Of a stretch of 64,000 bases of DNA, positions 8,078 through 15,687 are shown piece after piece. The DNA is from Desulfotomaculum nigrificans DSM 574. Its GTDB lineage: Bacteria; Bacillota; Desulfotomaculia; Desulfotomaculales; Desulfotomaculaceae. The notes beneath the pieces were generated by a model. That model worked only from the letters and a program-made list of their open reading frames with translations. It had not been told where the DNA came from and did no database searches. The translations under genes and the position numbers were made by a program. Location of the stretch: the NCBI RefSeq assembly GCF_000189755.2, contig NZ_KI912183.1:2966255-3030254 (forward strand). The letters run 5' to 3'. Every line of letters begins with the position of its first letter. Within the stretch, counting starts at the first letter, position 1.

Positions 8078-8098
8078 TCTTGAAAACTTACCTTCCTT

Positions 8099-8154
8099 AC
8101 AAAAGCACGGTTATCGGGTGCTTAGCACTGTAAACCAGTGCTTTTGTTATTTTC
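8099..8154 (+). terminator. long hairpin, probable terminator
   Basis: ACAAAAGCAC (8099-8108) pairs with GTGCTTTTGT (8138-8147), with a nested AGCACTG/CAGTGCT hairpin, followed by TATTTT. It separates the small hydrophobic ORF from the cwlD transcription unit. Confidence 0.6.
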
Positions 8155-8237
8155 CTGGCATAATTTTTAGAAATTTTGCCCGTGGCTGCATGGCCGGGGG
8201 AGCGGTTAGAGAAAATATCCCTGAAGGAGGAATTCAT

Positions 8238-8306
8238 GTGAGTAACTTGGAATTCGAGGCTAAGGTGGCTTTGAAAACTTGTCTTGGGATAGACCATGTA
8301 TATTAA
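8238..8306 (+). CDS. 22-codon ORF overlapping the cwlD start
   Basis: A strong GAAGGAGG site (8223-8230) precedes GTG 8238 by 7 bp. The ORF encodes 22 residues and stops at 8304-8306, 11 bp inside cwlD, whose ATG (8296) has no ribosome site of its own. This is the arrangement expected for translational coupling, although the peptide itself may have no function. An alternative is that the annotated cwlD start is wrong and initiation is elsewhere. Confidence 0.5.
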   Translation: MSNLEFEAKVALKTCLGIDHVY

Positions 8307-9027
8307 GGGGCCTTATTATCAATCAAGTAAACACAACTGGATTTGGCTTAGCCTGCTGATTATTGGTATCGTGCCCCTTATTGTGCTACTGGCGGACAAA
8401 CCTTATAAATTAGGTAACAATTCCACTAAACCCGCCAAAAAACCGTTAACCGGCCGGGTGGTCATCATAGATCCGGGACACGGAGGAAGCGACCCGGGGG
8501 CTTGCCGGGCTGGTGTTATGGAGAAGGATATTAACCTGGCCATAGCCAAAATGGTGGCCCGGGGTATAGCCTCAGCCGGTGGGCCGGTACACCTGACCAG
8601 AGAAACAGATAAGGATTTTACCCGGCAAGGTGTATACACCAAAGCAGCCGAACGCTATGACCTAAATAAAAGGATCCAGTTGGCCAAAAGTTTTGGTGGG
8701 GAAATTTACGTCAGTGTGCATGTAAATGCGGGGCCCGGAGAGCACAGTGGGGCCGAGGTTTATTACGACCGGCGCAGGGAAAGCAGCTTTAAGTTGGCCA
8801 GCTTGATTCAAGAGGAACTAAACAACGTGCCGGGCATGCCCTTTCGAAAACCCAGGGCAGGTCAGTATTATCTATTTGATAATATTGACATTCCGGCGGT
8901 GATTGTGGAGACCGGTTGGATCTGTAATAACCGGGAAAGGAAAATGCTGCAGGACCCGGTACATCAAGCCCGGCTGGCTAAGGCCATAGAGCGGGGTATA
9001 TTAAATTTTTCCCGCACAAGTAAATAA
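8296..9027 (+). CDS. cwlD: N-acetylmuramoyl-L-alanine amidase CwlD
   Basis: 243 aa, Amidase_3 family zinc hydrolase with one N-terminal membrane segment (about 13-33). Metal and catalytic motifs are visible: IDPGHGGSDPGA with the first His, MEKDINL with the Glu, YVSVHVNAG with the second His, and IPAVIVETGWI with the catalytic Glu. CwlD is needed to make muramic-delta-lactam in the spore cortex, so it acts on peptidoglycan in the forespore-mother cell space. It is preceded by the overlapping 22-codon ORF. Confidence 0.88.
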   Translation: MYIKGPYYQSSKHNWIWLSLLIIGIVPLIVLLADKPYKLGNNSTKPAKKPLTGRVVIIDPGHGGSDPGACRAGVMEKDINLAIAKMVARGIASAGGPVHLTRETDKDFTRQGVYTKAAERYDLNKRIQLAKSFGGEIYVSVHVNAGPGEHSGAEVYYDRRRESSFKLASLIQEELNNVPGMPFRKPRAGQYYLFDNIDIPAVIVETGWICNNRERKMLQDPVHQARLAKAIERGILNFSRTSK

Positions 9028-9055
9028 CGGATCCCTGGCCGGATCCGTTATCTAA
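9026..9055 (+). terminator. hairpin after cwlD
   Basis: AACGGATCC (9026-9034) and GGATCCGTT (9041-9049) are exact reverse complements around CTGGCC. The T run is poor (TATCT). It lies between convergent genes and could end both transcripts. Confidence 0.55.
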
Positions 9056-9067
9056 AAACCAATCCCT

Positions 9068-9436
9068 TTATTGAGTATTTTGTGGAGTATTTTGTGTTTG
9101 GGTCGGGGCTGCATTAAAGAAGCCACCGCAGAAACCGCGGCCACCCCAACCGGGGCCACCCTGGCCACGACCTATGCCGCCACCGGGGCAGAGGTAGCCA
9201 TTTTGAGCATGGAACTGTTTCATTTGCTCAAAATGTTGTTTCCAGGCCTGGCCTTGTTCCGGGGTTAGCTGACCATTTTTAACTGCCTGGTCCACATAGG
9301 CTTCCTTGGCAGCAAACATTTGGTCAAACCAGGCTTTGGCCTGGTCAGTTACATTGCTGCCGGCAAAGGCGGCGGGAACCAGCATTGCAGTGGCAACCAG
9401 CACCACTAACCCAATCACCAGAAAACGTTTTCTCAT
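9068..9436 (-). CDS. secreted DUF2680-like protein
   Basis: 122 aa with a typical signal peptide (MRKRFLVIGL, then a hydrophobic stretch, cleavage after AFA near residue 26). The mature part carries a helix-turn-helix-like repeat of the DUF2680 kind (YVDQAVKNGQLTPEQGQAW) and a Gly-rich then Gln/Thr/Asn-rich tail. The start follows AAAGGAGGT. Such proteins are probably exported to the cell envelope; role unknown. The frame is open further upstream but only through the promoter region. Confidence 0.72.
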   Translation of the reverse strand: MRKRFLVIGLVVLVATAMLVPAAFAGSNVTDQAKAWFDQMFAAKEAYVDQAVKNGQLTPEQGQAWKQHFEQMKQFHAQNGYLCPGGGIGRGQGGPGWGGRGFCGGFFNAAPTQTQNTPQNTQ

Positions 9437-9611
9437 TATCTTACCTCCTTTTTTGATTTTGTAATTATAGTATAACCTTAAAATATCACAAATTAGTTTC
9501 CTAAATGTTACGAAATTGTCACAGTTTTGGTATAAGTTTTTGAAGATGACATTACCCGGTGTTTCTAATAAAATAAAATAGACGGAATTAGAGCGCAGAA
9601 GGAGAGATGAA

Positions 9612-10466
9612 ATGAAGCGATTACTTTTGCTGTTAGCGTTACTGCTGCTGGTTGTCACCGGCTGTGGCCAACAGTCAGTATCAACCAACCAGTCCCCACC
9701 GGAGGGAACAGGTGGGCTGCAGGTGCACTTTATTGATGTGGGCCAGGCAGATGCCATCCTGGTGCAGAGTGATGGCCGGAACATGCTGGTGGATGCTGGC
9801 AATAATGGGGATGCCGATCTAGTGGTTGATTATCTAAAAAAACAGGGCATTGATAAGTTGGATGTAATTATCGGCACCCACCCGCACGAAGACCATATAG
9901 GCGGCCTGGATGCGGTGATTAAGAACTTCCCCATCGGTCAGGTCTATTTGCCAAAAGTTAACCACACCTCCAAAACCTATAAAGATGTGCTGGTGGCCCT
10001 GAAGAAAAAACAAATCAAAGCCACCCCGGCCCACGGGGGCCAAAATTTTGCATTAGGTCAGGCGCAGGTGGAAATAATGGCCCCCAACGCTGATAAATAT
10101 GAAGAACTCAACGATTACAGTGTGGTATGCAAAATAACCTATGGTCAAACCAGTTTTCTTTTAACCGGTGATGCGGGTGTAAGATCAGAAGAAGAGATGC
10201 TGCAAATGGGTTATAACCTAAAGGCAGATGTGCTCAAAGTGGCCCATCACGGCAGTCATTCTGCCACCGGTAAAGCCTTTTTGCAGGCGGTAGCACCTAA
10301 AATAGCTGTTATTTCGGTGGGCCAGCCCAATGATTACGGTCATCCGCACCGGGAGACCCTGCAAAAACTGGCTGCCCGGGGGATCAAAGTTTATCAGACC
10401 GCCCAGGTGGGAACAATAAAAATGATTTCCGACGGGAAGCAAATTGAGGTGAAAACTACCAGGTGA
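9612..10466 (+). CDS. lipoprotein metallo-beta-lactamase fold hydrolase, ComEC C-terminal type
   Basis: 284 aa. Lipobox VTGC (Cys19) indicates membrane anchoring outside the cell. The MBL fold starts at HFIDVGQADAILV, with the metal motif THPHEDHIGG near residue 95, further ligands in LLTGDAG and a late KVAHHGSHSA. This is the stand-alone form of the ComEC/Rec2 metallo-hydrolase domain, without the channel domain. An extracellular nuclease or phosphodiesterase role is plausible but not shown. The stop overlaps the start of the DUF3006 gene. Confidence 0.87.
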   Translation: MKRLLLLLALLLLVVTGCGQQSVSTNQSPPEGTGGLQVHFIDVGQADAILVQSDGRNMLVDAGNNGDADLVVDYLKKQGIDKLDVIIGTHPHEDHIGGLDAVIKNFPIGQVYLPKVNHTSKTYKDVLVALKKKQIKATPAHGGQNFALGQAQVEIMAPNADKYEELNDYSVVCKITYGQTSFLLTGDAGVRSEEEMLQMGYNLKADVLKVAHHGSHSATGKAFLQAVAPKIAVISVGQPNDYGHPHRETLQKLAARGIKVYQTAQVGTIKMISDGKQIEVKTTR

Positions 10467-10669
10467 TGAAAGCAATTATTGACCGGTTTGAAGGAACCAT
10501 AGCAGTGCTGGAGGTGGATGACACCACCATGTGGCACGTGCCCAGGAAATTTCTGCCCGATACGGCCAGGGAAGGGGATGTGGTGGAGTTTTCCTTTAAA
10601 TTGAACCCGGCCGCCACCGAAGCAGCCAAAGCAGCCAACCGGCGGTTATTGGATGATGTCTTTAAGTAA
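10463..10669 (+). CDS. DUF3006 family protein
   Basis: 68 aa, GTG start overlapping the previous stop by 4 bp (an ATG follows at 10466). It begins MKAIIDRFEGTIAVLEVDD, the usual opening of DUF3006 proteins, which are commonly found next to ComEC-like MBL lipoproteins. It is likely translationally coupled to and functionally tied with the upstream hydrolase. Molecular role unknown. Confidence 0.82.
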   Translation: MMKAIIDRFEGTIAVLEVDDTTMWHVPRKFLPDTAREGDVVEFSFKLNPAATEAAKAANRRLLDDVFK

Positions 10670-10730
10670 TGTATCACGGTTAGATAATTGGGCATACTAC
10701 TTCTTGGATAATTTTAAAGGAGTGGTAAAA

Positions 10731-10955
10731 ATGGATACACTGTCCAGAGTTGCACTGGTACTAGTCATTGTGGGGGCATTGAACTGGCTTTTGGTGGGAC
10801 TGTTTAGCTGGGATTTGGTAGCGGCCGTATTCGGCGGCGATGCCACCCGTGCGTCCTCTGTGCTAAGTAGAATTATCTATGGTTTAGTGGGTCTTTCCGG
10901 GTTAGCCTTAATCCCCATGCTGTTCCGGGAACGGACACCTGTAGAAGAAAAATAA
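10731..10955 (+). CDS. DUF378 family membrane protein
   Basis: 74 aa with two membrane segments. The DUF378 pattern is clear (VALVLVIVGALNWLLVGLF) with a conserved Tyr-Gly pair in IIYGLVGLSGLA. The start is the ATG after AAAGGAG. An upstream extension of the frame to 10653 lacks a ribosome site. Function unknown. Confidence 0.85.
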   Translation: MDTLSRVALVLVIVGALNWLLVGLFSWDLVAAVFGGDATRASSVLSRIIYGLVGLSGLALIPMLFRERTPVEEK

Positions 10956-10972
10956 TCTGGTACAAAGAAAGA

Positions 10973-11005
10973 ACACCCCTCGCCTGGCGAGAGGTGTTTT
11001 TTGTA
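10973..11005. terminator. terminator between convergent genes
   Basis: ACACCCCTCGCC and GGCGAGAGGTGT pair with minor mismatch, followed by TTTTTTG on the plus strand. It ends the DUF378 transcript and may also stop the persulfide operon from the other side. Confidence 0.8.
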
Positions 11006-11016
11006 TAGGTATTAGA

Positions 11017-11484
11017 TTAAATAAACAGGTTTACATTAGCCTGGTCGGCTTCGCCAAGATAACTGGCTACACCGGCAAACTCCAGGCCATCAATTAACTC
11101 TTCGGGCTTAAAGCCCATCACATCCATCGACATAGTGCAAGCAATAAACTTTACCCCTAACATACGAGCGGTTTCCATCAGGCTCTGCAGGCTTTCCACC
11201 TGCTTTTGTTGCATAATCTTTTTCATCATGACAGCTCCCAGACCGCCAAAGTTCATTTTAGAAATCCCCAGTTTATTTACCCCTTTAGGCATCATCCAGC
11301 CAAACATCTTTTCCATAAAGGATTTCTTAGTGGGGATACGTTCGGGTTTGCGCAGGGCGTTAAGCCCCCAGAAGGTAAAGAACATGGTCACTTCATCGCC
11401 CATTGCTGCAGCCCCGTTAGCGATAATAAAGGAGGCCATCACCTTGTCCAGATCGCCGCTAAATACAATGATTGTCTTTTTCAT
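11017..11484 (-). CDS. DsrE/DsrF-like sulfurtransferase family protein (DsrE2 type)
   Basis: 155 aa, start ATG after AGGAGGG. The N-terminus IIVFSGDLDKVMASFIIANG and the C-terminal FIACTMSMDVMG with a single candidate persulfide Cys fit the DsrE/DsrF/DsrH-like family (often mislabelled peroxiredoxin). It lies 12 bp after tusA and is last in the arsR-CoADR-tusA-dsrE operon. TusA and DsrE2 partners pass sulfane sulfur between proteins in the cytoplasm. Confidence 0.85.
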   Translation of the reverse strand: MKKTIIVFSGDLDKVMASFIIANGAAAMGDEVTMFFTFWGLNALRKPERIPTKKSFMEKMFGWMMPKGVNKLGISKMNFGGLGAVMMKKIMQQKQVESLQSLMETARMLGVKFIACTMSMDVMGFKPEELIDGLEFAGVASYLGEADQANVNLFI

Positions 11485-11496
11485 AGGCTAGCCCTC

Positions 11497-11721
11497 CTAG
11501 TTTTTCTTGATGACCGCCTTGATTACACCGTCTTGTTCTTCCATAGAAAGAATTTCGCAATTGGTTTTCTTGGCCCAGGCGTAGACATCTTTCTTAAAGC
11601 CTTGCTCAGTTACCTCAATAACAATGGTGTCGCCGCTGTTACACTTCTTATAAGTACCAAACAATTGCACAATGGGGCCGGGGCACTGTAATCCGCGGGC
11701 GTTAACCTGATATTCAGCCAT
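11497..11721 (-). CDS. tusA: TusA-like sulfur carrier protein
   Basis: 74 aa. The family motif LQCPGPI with the persulfide-carrying Cys at residue 13 is present, and the IRA-type two-layer fold fits the length. An ATG at 11730 directly abuts the GGAG ribosome site, so the ATG at 11721 (MAEYQVNARG) is preferred. It sits between the CoA-disulfide reductase and dsrE genes, which points to sulfane-sulfur transfer rather than tRNA thiolation. Confidence 0.9.
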   Translation of the reverse strand: MAEYQVNARGLQCPGPIVQLFGTYKKCNSGDTIVIEVTEQGFKKDVYAWAKKTNCEILSMEEQDGVIKAVIKKN

Positions 11722-11753
11722 TTCAAACATCTCCTTCAGTTTAATTAGTTCTG

Positions 11754-13415
11754 CTATGCCAGTTCAAAGGGATAGGCGGAAATACCACCATCTAATATGG
11801 AAACATTGGTGAAGCCCATTTGCTTTAGCTTCAGGCTGGCCACATAGGCCCGCACACCAACTTTACACACCAAAATGATCTCTTGATGTCTGTCCATATC
11901 CGCCAGCTGTTTAGTCAGTTCCCGGAAAGGAATGTTTTTCGAGCCAGGAATGGCATAAATCATATGTTCCTCGGGCAACCGTACATCTATAACTACAGCC
12001 CCGGCGGTTTGTCGCTCGGCCAAATGCAGGGGCGACACCCCCTGGAATTTGCCTCGCAACTTGTTCAACATCACATTGGCTGCCAGGATGGTGGGACCCA
12101 TAGCAGAAGAGAAGGGAGGCGCATAGGCTAAATCCATACTGCTTAAATCATCCACCTTGGCCTTTAAACCAATGGCTGTGGCCAGTACATCAACCACCTT
12201 ATCGGCGGCGCCTTCACCAACCACCTGACCGCCTAATAACCGGTGGGAAGATTTTTCTGCCACCAATTTAACCACCAGCTGGCGATTGCCCGGGTAGTAA
12301 TGGGCTTTATCCGGAGTTGGTACCAGCACGGTTTCCACATCATATCCCTGGGCCCGGGCCTCCCTTTCGGTGAGGCCGGTTTTACCGGCAGCCACGTCAA
12401 AGACCTTAACAATGGCCGTACCCAAAGCACCGGGGAAGGATAAATTGTTTTCTCCCACGGCATTGGCCCCGGCCACCCGACCGGCCTTGTTGGCCACGGA
12501 CCCCATGGGCATCCAGGCAGGCTTGCCGGTTACCTGGTGGGTGACCTCAGCACAGTCTCCCACGGCATAAATGTCCGGCTGGTTAGTTTGCATGTACTGG
12601 TTTACTTGAATGGCTCTGGTTGGTCCCAGCAGTATGCCGGCCCTTTGGGCCACTGCCACATTGGGGCGGATACCGGCGGAAACCACCACCAAATCTGCGG
12701 GGATAGTCCCGTCAGAGGTTTCCACAGCCTTGACCTGGCCGGCGCCGTTATCAATAAAGCCGGTTACCTTAACCCCGGTTTTAACGGCAACTCCTTTTTC
12801 CTGCAGGTGGGTCTGTACCTTAAGGGCAATTTCAGGATCAAAGGGGGGCAGCACTTGGCCGGCCATTTCCACAATAGTTGTATTAATACCCCGGTGTACC
12901 AGGTTTTCCGCCACTTCCAGGCCGATCAAGCCGCCGCCGATGATTACCGCCTCTTTAACTTGGGACTGGTCAATTAGTTGGCGAATGACGTTGCCGTCGG
13001 TTACTTTGCGCAGGGTATAAATATTTTCTAATTGAATGTTGGGGATAGGAGGTAACACCGGGTCGGCCCCGGTGGCAATGATTAACTTGTCATAATGAAA
13101 TTCTTTGGCTTCGCCGGTTAACAAGTCGGTGGCCAGAACCTTTTTTAAATCCGGCATTATTTCCGTTACTTCATGACGAGTTAGGACATCAATGTCATAA
13201 TCCAGTTTAAAATCTTCGGGGAAACGAACTAAAAGTTCCCTTTCTTCACTAATCACACCGCTTAAGTAATAGGGCAGACCACACCCCGCATAGGAAATGT
13301 GCTGATCCCTGGTTAATACGGTAACCTGCCAATGGGGATTTTCCCTTTTGGCTTTAGCGGCAGCTTTGGTTCCTGCTGCCACGCCGCCAATTACCAACAA
13401 GGTGGGGCTTTGCAT
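11754..13415 (-). CDS. CoA-disulfide reductase with C-terminal rhodanese domain
   Basis: 553 aa. The flavoprotein part (about 1-450) has the FAD motif VIGGVAAGTKAAAKA, the single active Cys45 in SYAGCGLPYYLSG, an NAD(P)H motif VIIGGGLIGLEVAENL and the second FAD site YAVGDCAEV. The rhodanese domain (about 460-553) has its active loop CKVGVRA near residue 517. Such fusions reduce CoA disulfide, CoA persulfide or polysulfide in the cytoplasm. With ArsR, TusA and DsrE it forms a persulfide-handling operon. Confidence 0.92.
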   Translation of the reverse strand: MQSPTLLVIGGVAAGTKAAAKAKRENPHWQVTVLTRDQHISYAGCGLPYYLSGVISEERELLVRFPEDFKLDYDIDVLTRHEVTEIMPDLKKVLATDLLTGEAKEFHYDKLIIATGADPVLPPIPNIQLENIYTLRKVTDGNVIRQLIDQSQVKEAVIIGGGLIGLEVAENLVHRGINTTIVEMAGQVLPPFDPEIALKVQTHLQEKGVAVKTGVKVTGFIDNGAGQVKAVETSDGTIPADLVVVSAGIRPNVAVAQRAGILLGPTRAIQVNQYMQTNQPDIYAVGDCAEVTHQVTGKPAWMPMGSVANKAGRVAGANAVGENNLSFPGALGTAIVKVFDVAAGKTGLTEREARAQGYDVETVLVPTPDKAHYYPGNRQLVVKLVAEKSSHRLLGGQVVGEGAADKVVDVLATAIGLKAKVDDLSSMDLAYAPPFSSAMGPTILAANVMLNKLRGKFQGVSPLHLAERQTAGAVVIDVRLPEEHMIYAIPGSKNIPFRELTKQLADMDRHQEIILVCKVGVRAYVASLKLKQMGFTNVSILDGGISAYPFELA

Positions 13416-13434
13416 GGGGATTCTCTCCTTTCAG

Positions 13435-13710
13435 CTAGTCTTCTAATAATAAGGAGACAATTTTTTTAGCCTTTTCATTAACCACCGTGTAAACAACTTC
13501 CGTGCCCTGCCGCCGCCCCTCGATAATCCCTTTACTACGCAAGATGGCTAAATGCTGGGATACTGTGGACTGGGGAATTTCCAAGCAAGCTTGCATATGC
13601 GTGACATTACATTCGCCACCCATTAAGCCGTCAACAATACAGAGTCTGGTGGGGTGGGCTAAAGCCTTTAAGAGCTCGGCGTGTTCATTAAATTTGCTTA
13701 CATTAGTCAT
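13435..13710 (-). CDS. ArsR-family regulator, probable persulfide or thiol sensor
   Basis: 91 aa winged helix with the ArsR pattern LLKALAHPTRLCIVDGL and recognition helix IPQSTVSQHLAILRSKG. Cysteines 24, 34 and 42 could bind metal or react with persulfide; the order differs from the classical ELCVCDL metal site. It is the first gene of the sulfur operon and probably represses it. Operator candidates are the two ATATCTAA repeats just upstream. Confidence 0.87.
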   Translation of the reverse strand: MTNVSKFNEHAELLKALAHPTRLCIVDGLMGGECNVTHMQACLEIPQSTVSQHLAILRSKGIIEGRRQGTEVVYTVVNEKAKKIVSLLLED

Positions 13711-13723
13711 TGTGGGGCCCCCA

Positions 13724-13784
13724 ATATCTAATGATTTATATATCTAAATATTACAATAATATGGTAGTATGCGTCAATACTTTT
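13724..13784 (-). promoter_or_regulatory. promoter and candidate operator of the arsR sulfur operon
   Basis: On the minus strand TTGACG and TAATAT form a sigma-A-like pair with an 18-bp spacer (reading back from about 13784). Between it and arsR, ATATCTAA occurs twice on the plus strand (13724-13731 and 13740-13747), 16 bp apart within an AT-rich partly palindromic stretch. The position over the start site fits autorepression by ArsR. Inference only. Confidence 0.5.
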
Positions 13785-13838
13785 TGTGAAAAAAAGACCA
13801 TGCACAATACGGTAAATGTTGGAGAGTAACTCCGGTTC

Positions 13839-14135
13839 TTAGTCGGTAAGGGGAGAGTTTTGGTAATAATTTTGGGTAAAGCTGTCCAACCACTCGTCTT
13901 TGTAAATAATCATATTAGGGTCGGAGGGGCTTGCCCCTTCCCGGTAGTCTACCAATTTTAATTGCTTCAATTTACGGAGGGCCTGGTGTACTTCTAGATC
14001 TGAATAGCCTAACATGCGGCCCATTTCCCGAATGGGGTAGATTAGCATACCGTTCGGTGATACATGTTCACGGACGAAAATTAATACGTTACGCTCGATT
14101 TCATCCAGATTAGCCAGACTGCGGGCTTTTAACAA
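13839..14135 (-). CDS. winged-helix DNA-binding protein of unknown role
   Basis: About 98 aa. The segment IYPIREMGRMLGYSDLEVHQALRKLKQLKLVDY has the layout of a winged helix-turn-helix. GTG at 14144 abuts the AAGGAG site, so TTG 14135 with 8-bp spacing is preferred. It is transcribed divergently from sbcDC. No ligand domain. It could regulate its neighbours, but nothing in the sequence proves it. Confidence 0.6.
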   Translation of the reverse strand: MLKARSLANLDEIERNVLIFVREHVSPNGMLIYPIREMGRMLGYSDLEVHQALRKLKQLKLVDYREGASPSDPNMIIYKDEWLDSFTQNYYQNSPLTD

Positions 14136-14220
14136 AACAAGCACCTCCTTTGGGGCTTAGTATTGCTCAAACCTGGCATGTTCATCCGCGGTTGGGTATA
14201 ATTGAGGTAATTAGTCGGGG

Positions 14221-14272
14221 GCAGTCCATTATTTCGCTCACTCCACGTGTTTGCTTTTTAATAATGGATTGC
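14221..14272 (+). repeat. hairpin in the sbcD leader
   Basis: GCAGTCCATTATT (14221-14233) pairs with AATAATGGATTGC (14260-14272) with one mismatch. It is followed by no T run and ends about 17 bp before the sbcD ribosome site. It may be an mRNA leader hairpin or a protein-binding site. Confidence 0.45.
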
Positions 14273-14301
14273 CTCCCGAAAAGTTAAGGAGAGTGCAGTT
14301 G

Positions 14302-15687
14302 ATGCCGGGTTTAAAATTTATCCATTGCTCCGATCTACACCTGGGGCGCCAGCGGCTGGGCGGTAAGCTGCCGGATACTGATTTAGCCCGGGCCTTTCAG
14401 TATATCTGCCAGTACACTGTTACAGAAAAGGCCGATGCCTTACTGATTGCCGGGGATATTTTTGATTCTCCCCAGATCCAGCCCACCTGGCTCACCCAGG
14501 CCACCGAATGCTTACTGCCCCTCAAGGAAGCAGGCATACCGGTTTTTGCCATTGAGGGTAACCATGATCGGGCTACCATTACCGGAGAGGCCCATACCTG
14601 GGTTAAGTACCTGAATGATATTGGTTTAATTAATCTGCTAACCATTCCCTTTACTGCCCAGGGACCGGTGATTAGCCCCTGGGATGAGCGTTCCAGAAGT
14701 GGTTCTTACATTGATTTTAAAGGCACCCGGATTATCGGCGCCGGCTATCTGGGGGCCGGTACCATTAAACGGGCCCGGCTGATTGCGGAGAGTTTACGTC
14801 GGTGGCAGGAGGCCGGCACCCTGCCTGGGGCGGTGATCATGCTGCTGCATGCCGGGCCGGACTATGTGGTGCAGGAGGGGGGCGGTTTCTCTAAAGAAAA
14901 TTTGGAGTTCTTACATGAAACGGTAGATTATCTGGCCCTGGGCCATATCCACAAACCCATGCAGCACGGCGGCTGGGCTGTTAATCCCGGTTCGCCGGAA
15001 CACGTGCGGCTGGAGGAATGCCGCTATGATGGACAACCCCGGGGTATGGCGCTGGTGGAAATTGATCCCACCAGTGAACGGACTCTGCAAAGGGTAGAGG
15101 TTCTGGCGGTGCCCAAGCGCAAGGTATATACCCTGCGCTATGACTGTTCCCCCCACGGCAACCGAACCAAGCGGGCGATGGATGCCATCCAGTCCGATAT
15201 TATGGCCCGGTTACGGGAGATGGGGGTGGAACCGGAGGCTGCCGTGCGGTTAGAACTGACCGGGGCTGTGAACCTGGGGCGGATTAAGCTGGACACCGAG
15301 GCCCTGGCGGCCTATTTGGAAGCCAGCCTGCCGGTGCAGGCGGTGGAGGTCAACTCCGGGGGGCTCCAGTTATCCCTGGATAACCGGGCCACCGGGGAAC
15401 TGGCGGGTAAAGAAGCATCCCGGGAAACCCTGGAGCTGGCTGCCATCAGGGAATTGGTGGCCAACAACCCGCTGCCGGGACTGGAGGATCAAGCCGCACA
15501 GCTGGCTCAGTTGTTTTATGAATTAAAAGAAGATGTCCGCACCGGGGCCGGGGTGCAGGAGATCAGGGAGCGGCTGGAACGCCACCCGCTGGTGGAACGG
15601 CTGGTTGCCGGGGAATTGGCTGAATTGTCGGCAGAACAAGTGGTGGCCGCAGGCCGGGAAGGGGGCCGGGAAGAATCGTGTGGATAG
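14302..15687 (+). CDS. sbcD: DNA repair exonuclease SbcD (Mre11 family)
   Basis: 461 aa metallophosphoesterase. The metal motifs are HCSDLHLG (residues 8-15), AGDIFD, EGNHDR and a late ALGHIHKP. The start ATG follows AAGGAGAG; the in-frame extension to 14251 has no ribosome site. It overlaps sbcC by 10 bp. The pair forms the Mre11-Rad50-like nuclease that opens hairpins and processes DNA ends. Confidence 0.9.
   Translation: MPGLKFIHCSDLHLGRQRLGGKLPDTDLARAFQYICQYTVTEKADALLIAGDIFDSPQIQPTWLTQATECLLPLKEAGIPVFAIEGNHDRATITGEAHTWVKYLNDIGLINLLTIPFTAQGPVISPWDERSRSGSYIDFKGTRIIGAGYLGAGTIKRARLIAESLRRWQEAGTLPGAVIMLLHAGPDYVVQEGGGFSKENLEFLHETVDYLALGHIHKPMQHGGWAVNPGSPEHVRLEECRYDGQPRGMALVEIDPTSERTLQRVEVLAVPKRKVYTLRYDCSPHGNRTKRAMDAIQSDIMARLREMGVEPEAAVRLELTGAVNLGRIKLDTEALAAYLEASLPVQAVEVNSGGLQLSLDNRATGELAGKEASRETLELAAIRELVANNPLPGLEDQAAQLAQLFYELKEDVRTGAGVQEIRERLERHPLVERLVAGELAELSAEQVVAAGREGGREESCG

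Noticed and set aside
13715-13720. GGGGCCCC palindrome before arsR as an operator
   Set aside because: It overlaps the ribosome-binding region of arsR and is too short; the ATATCTAA repeats are better placed.
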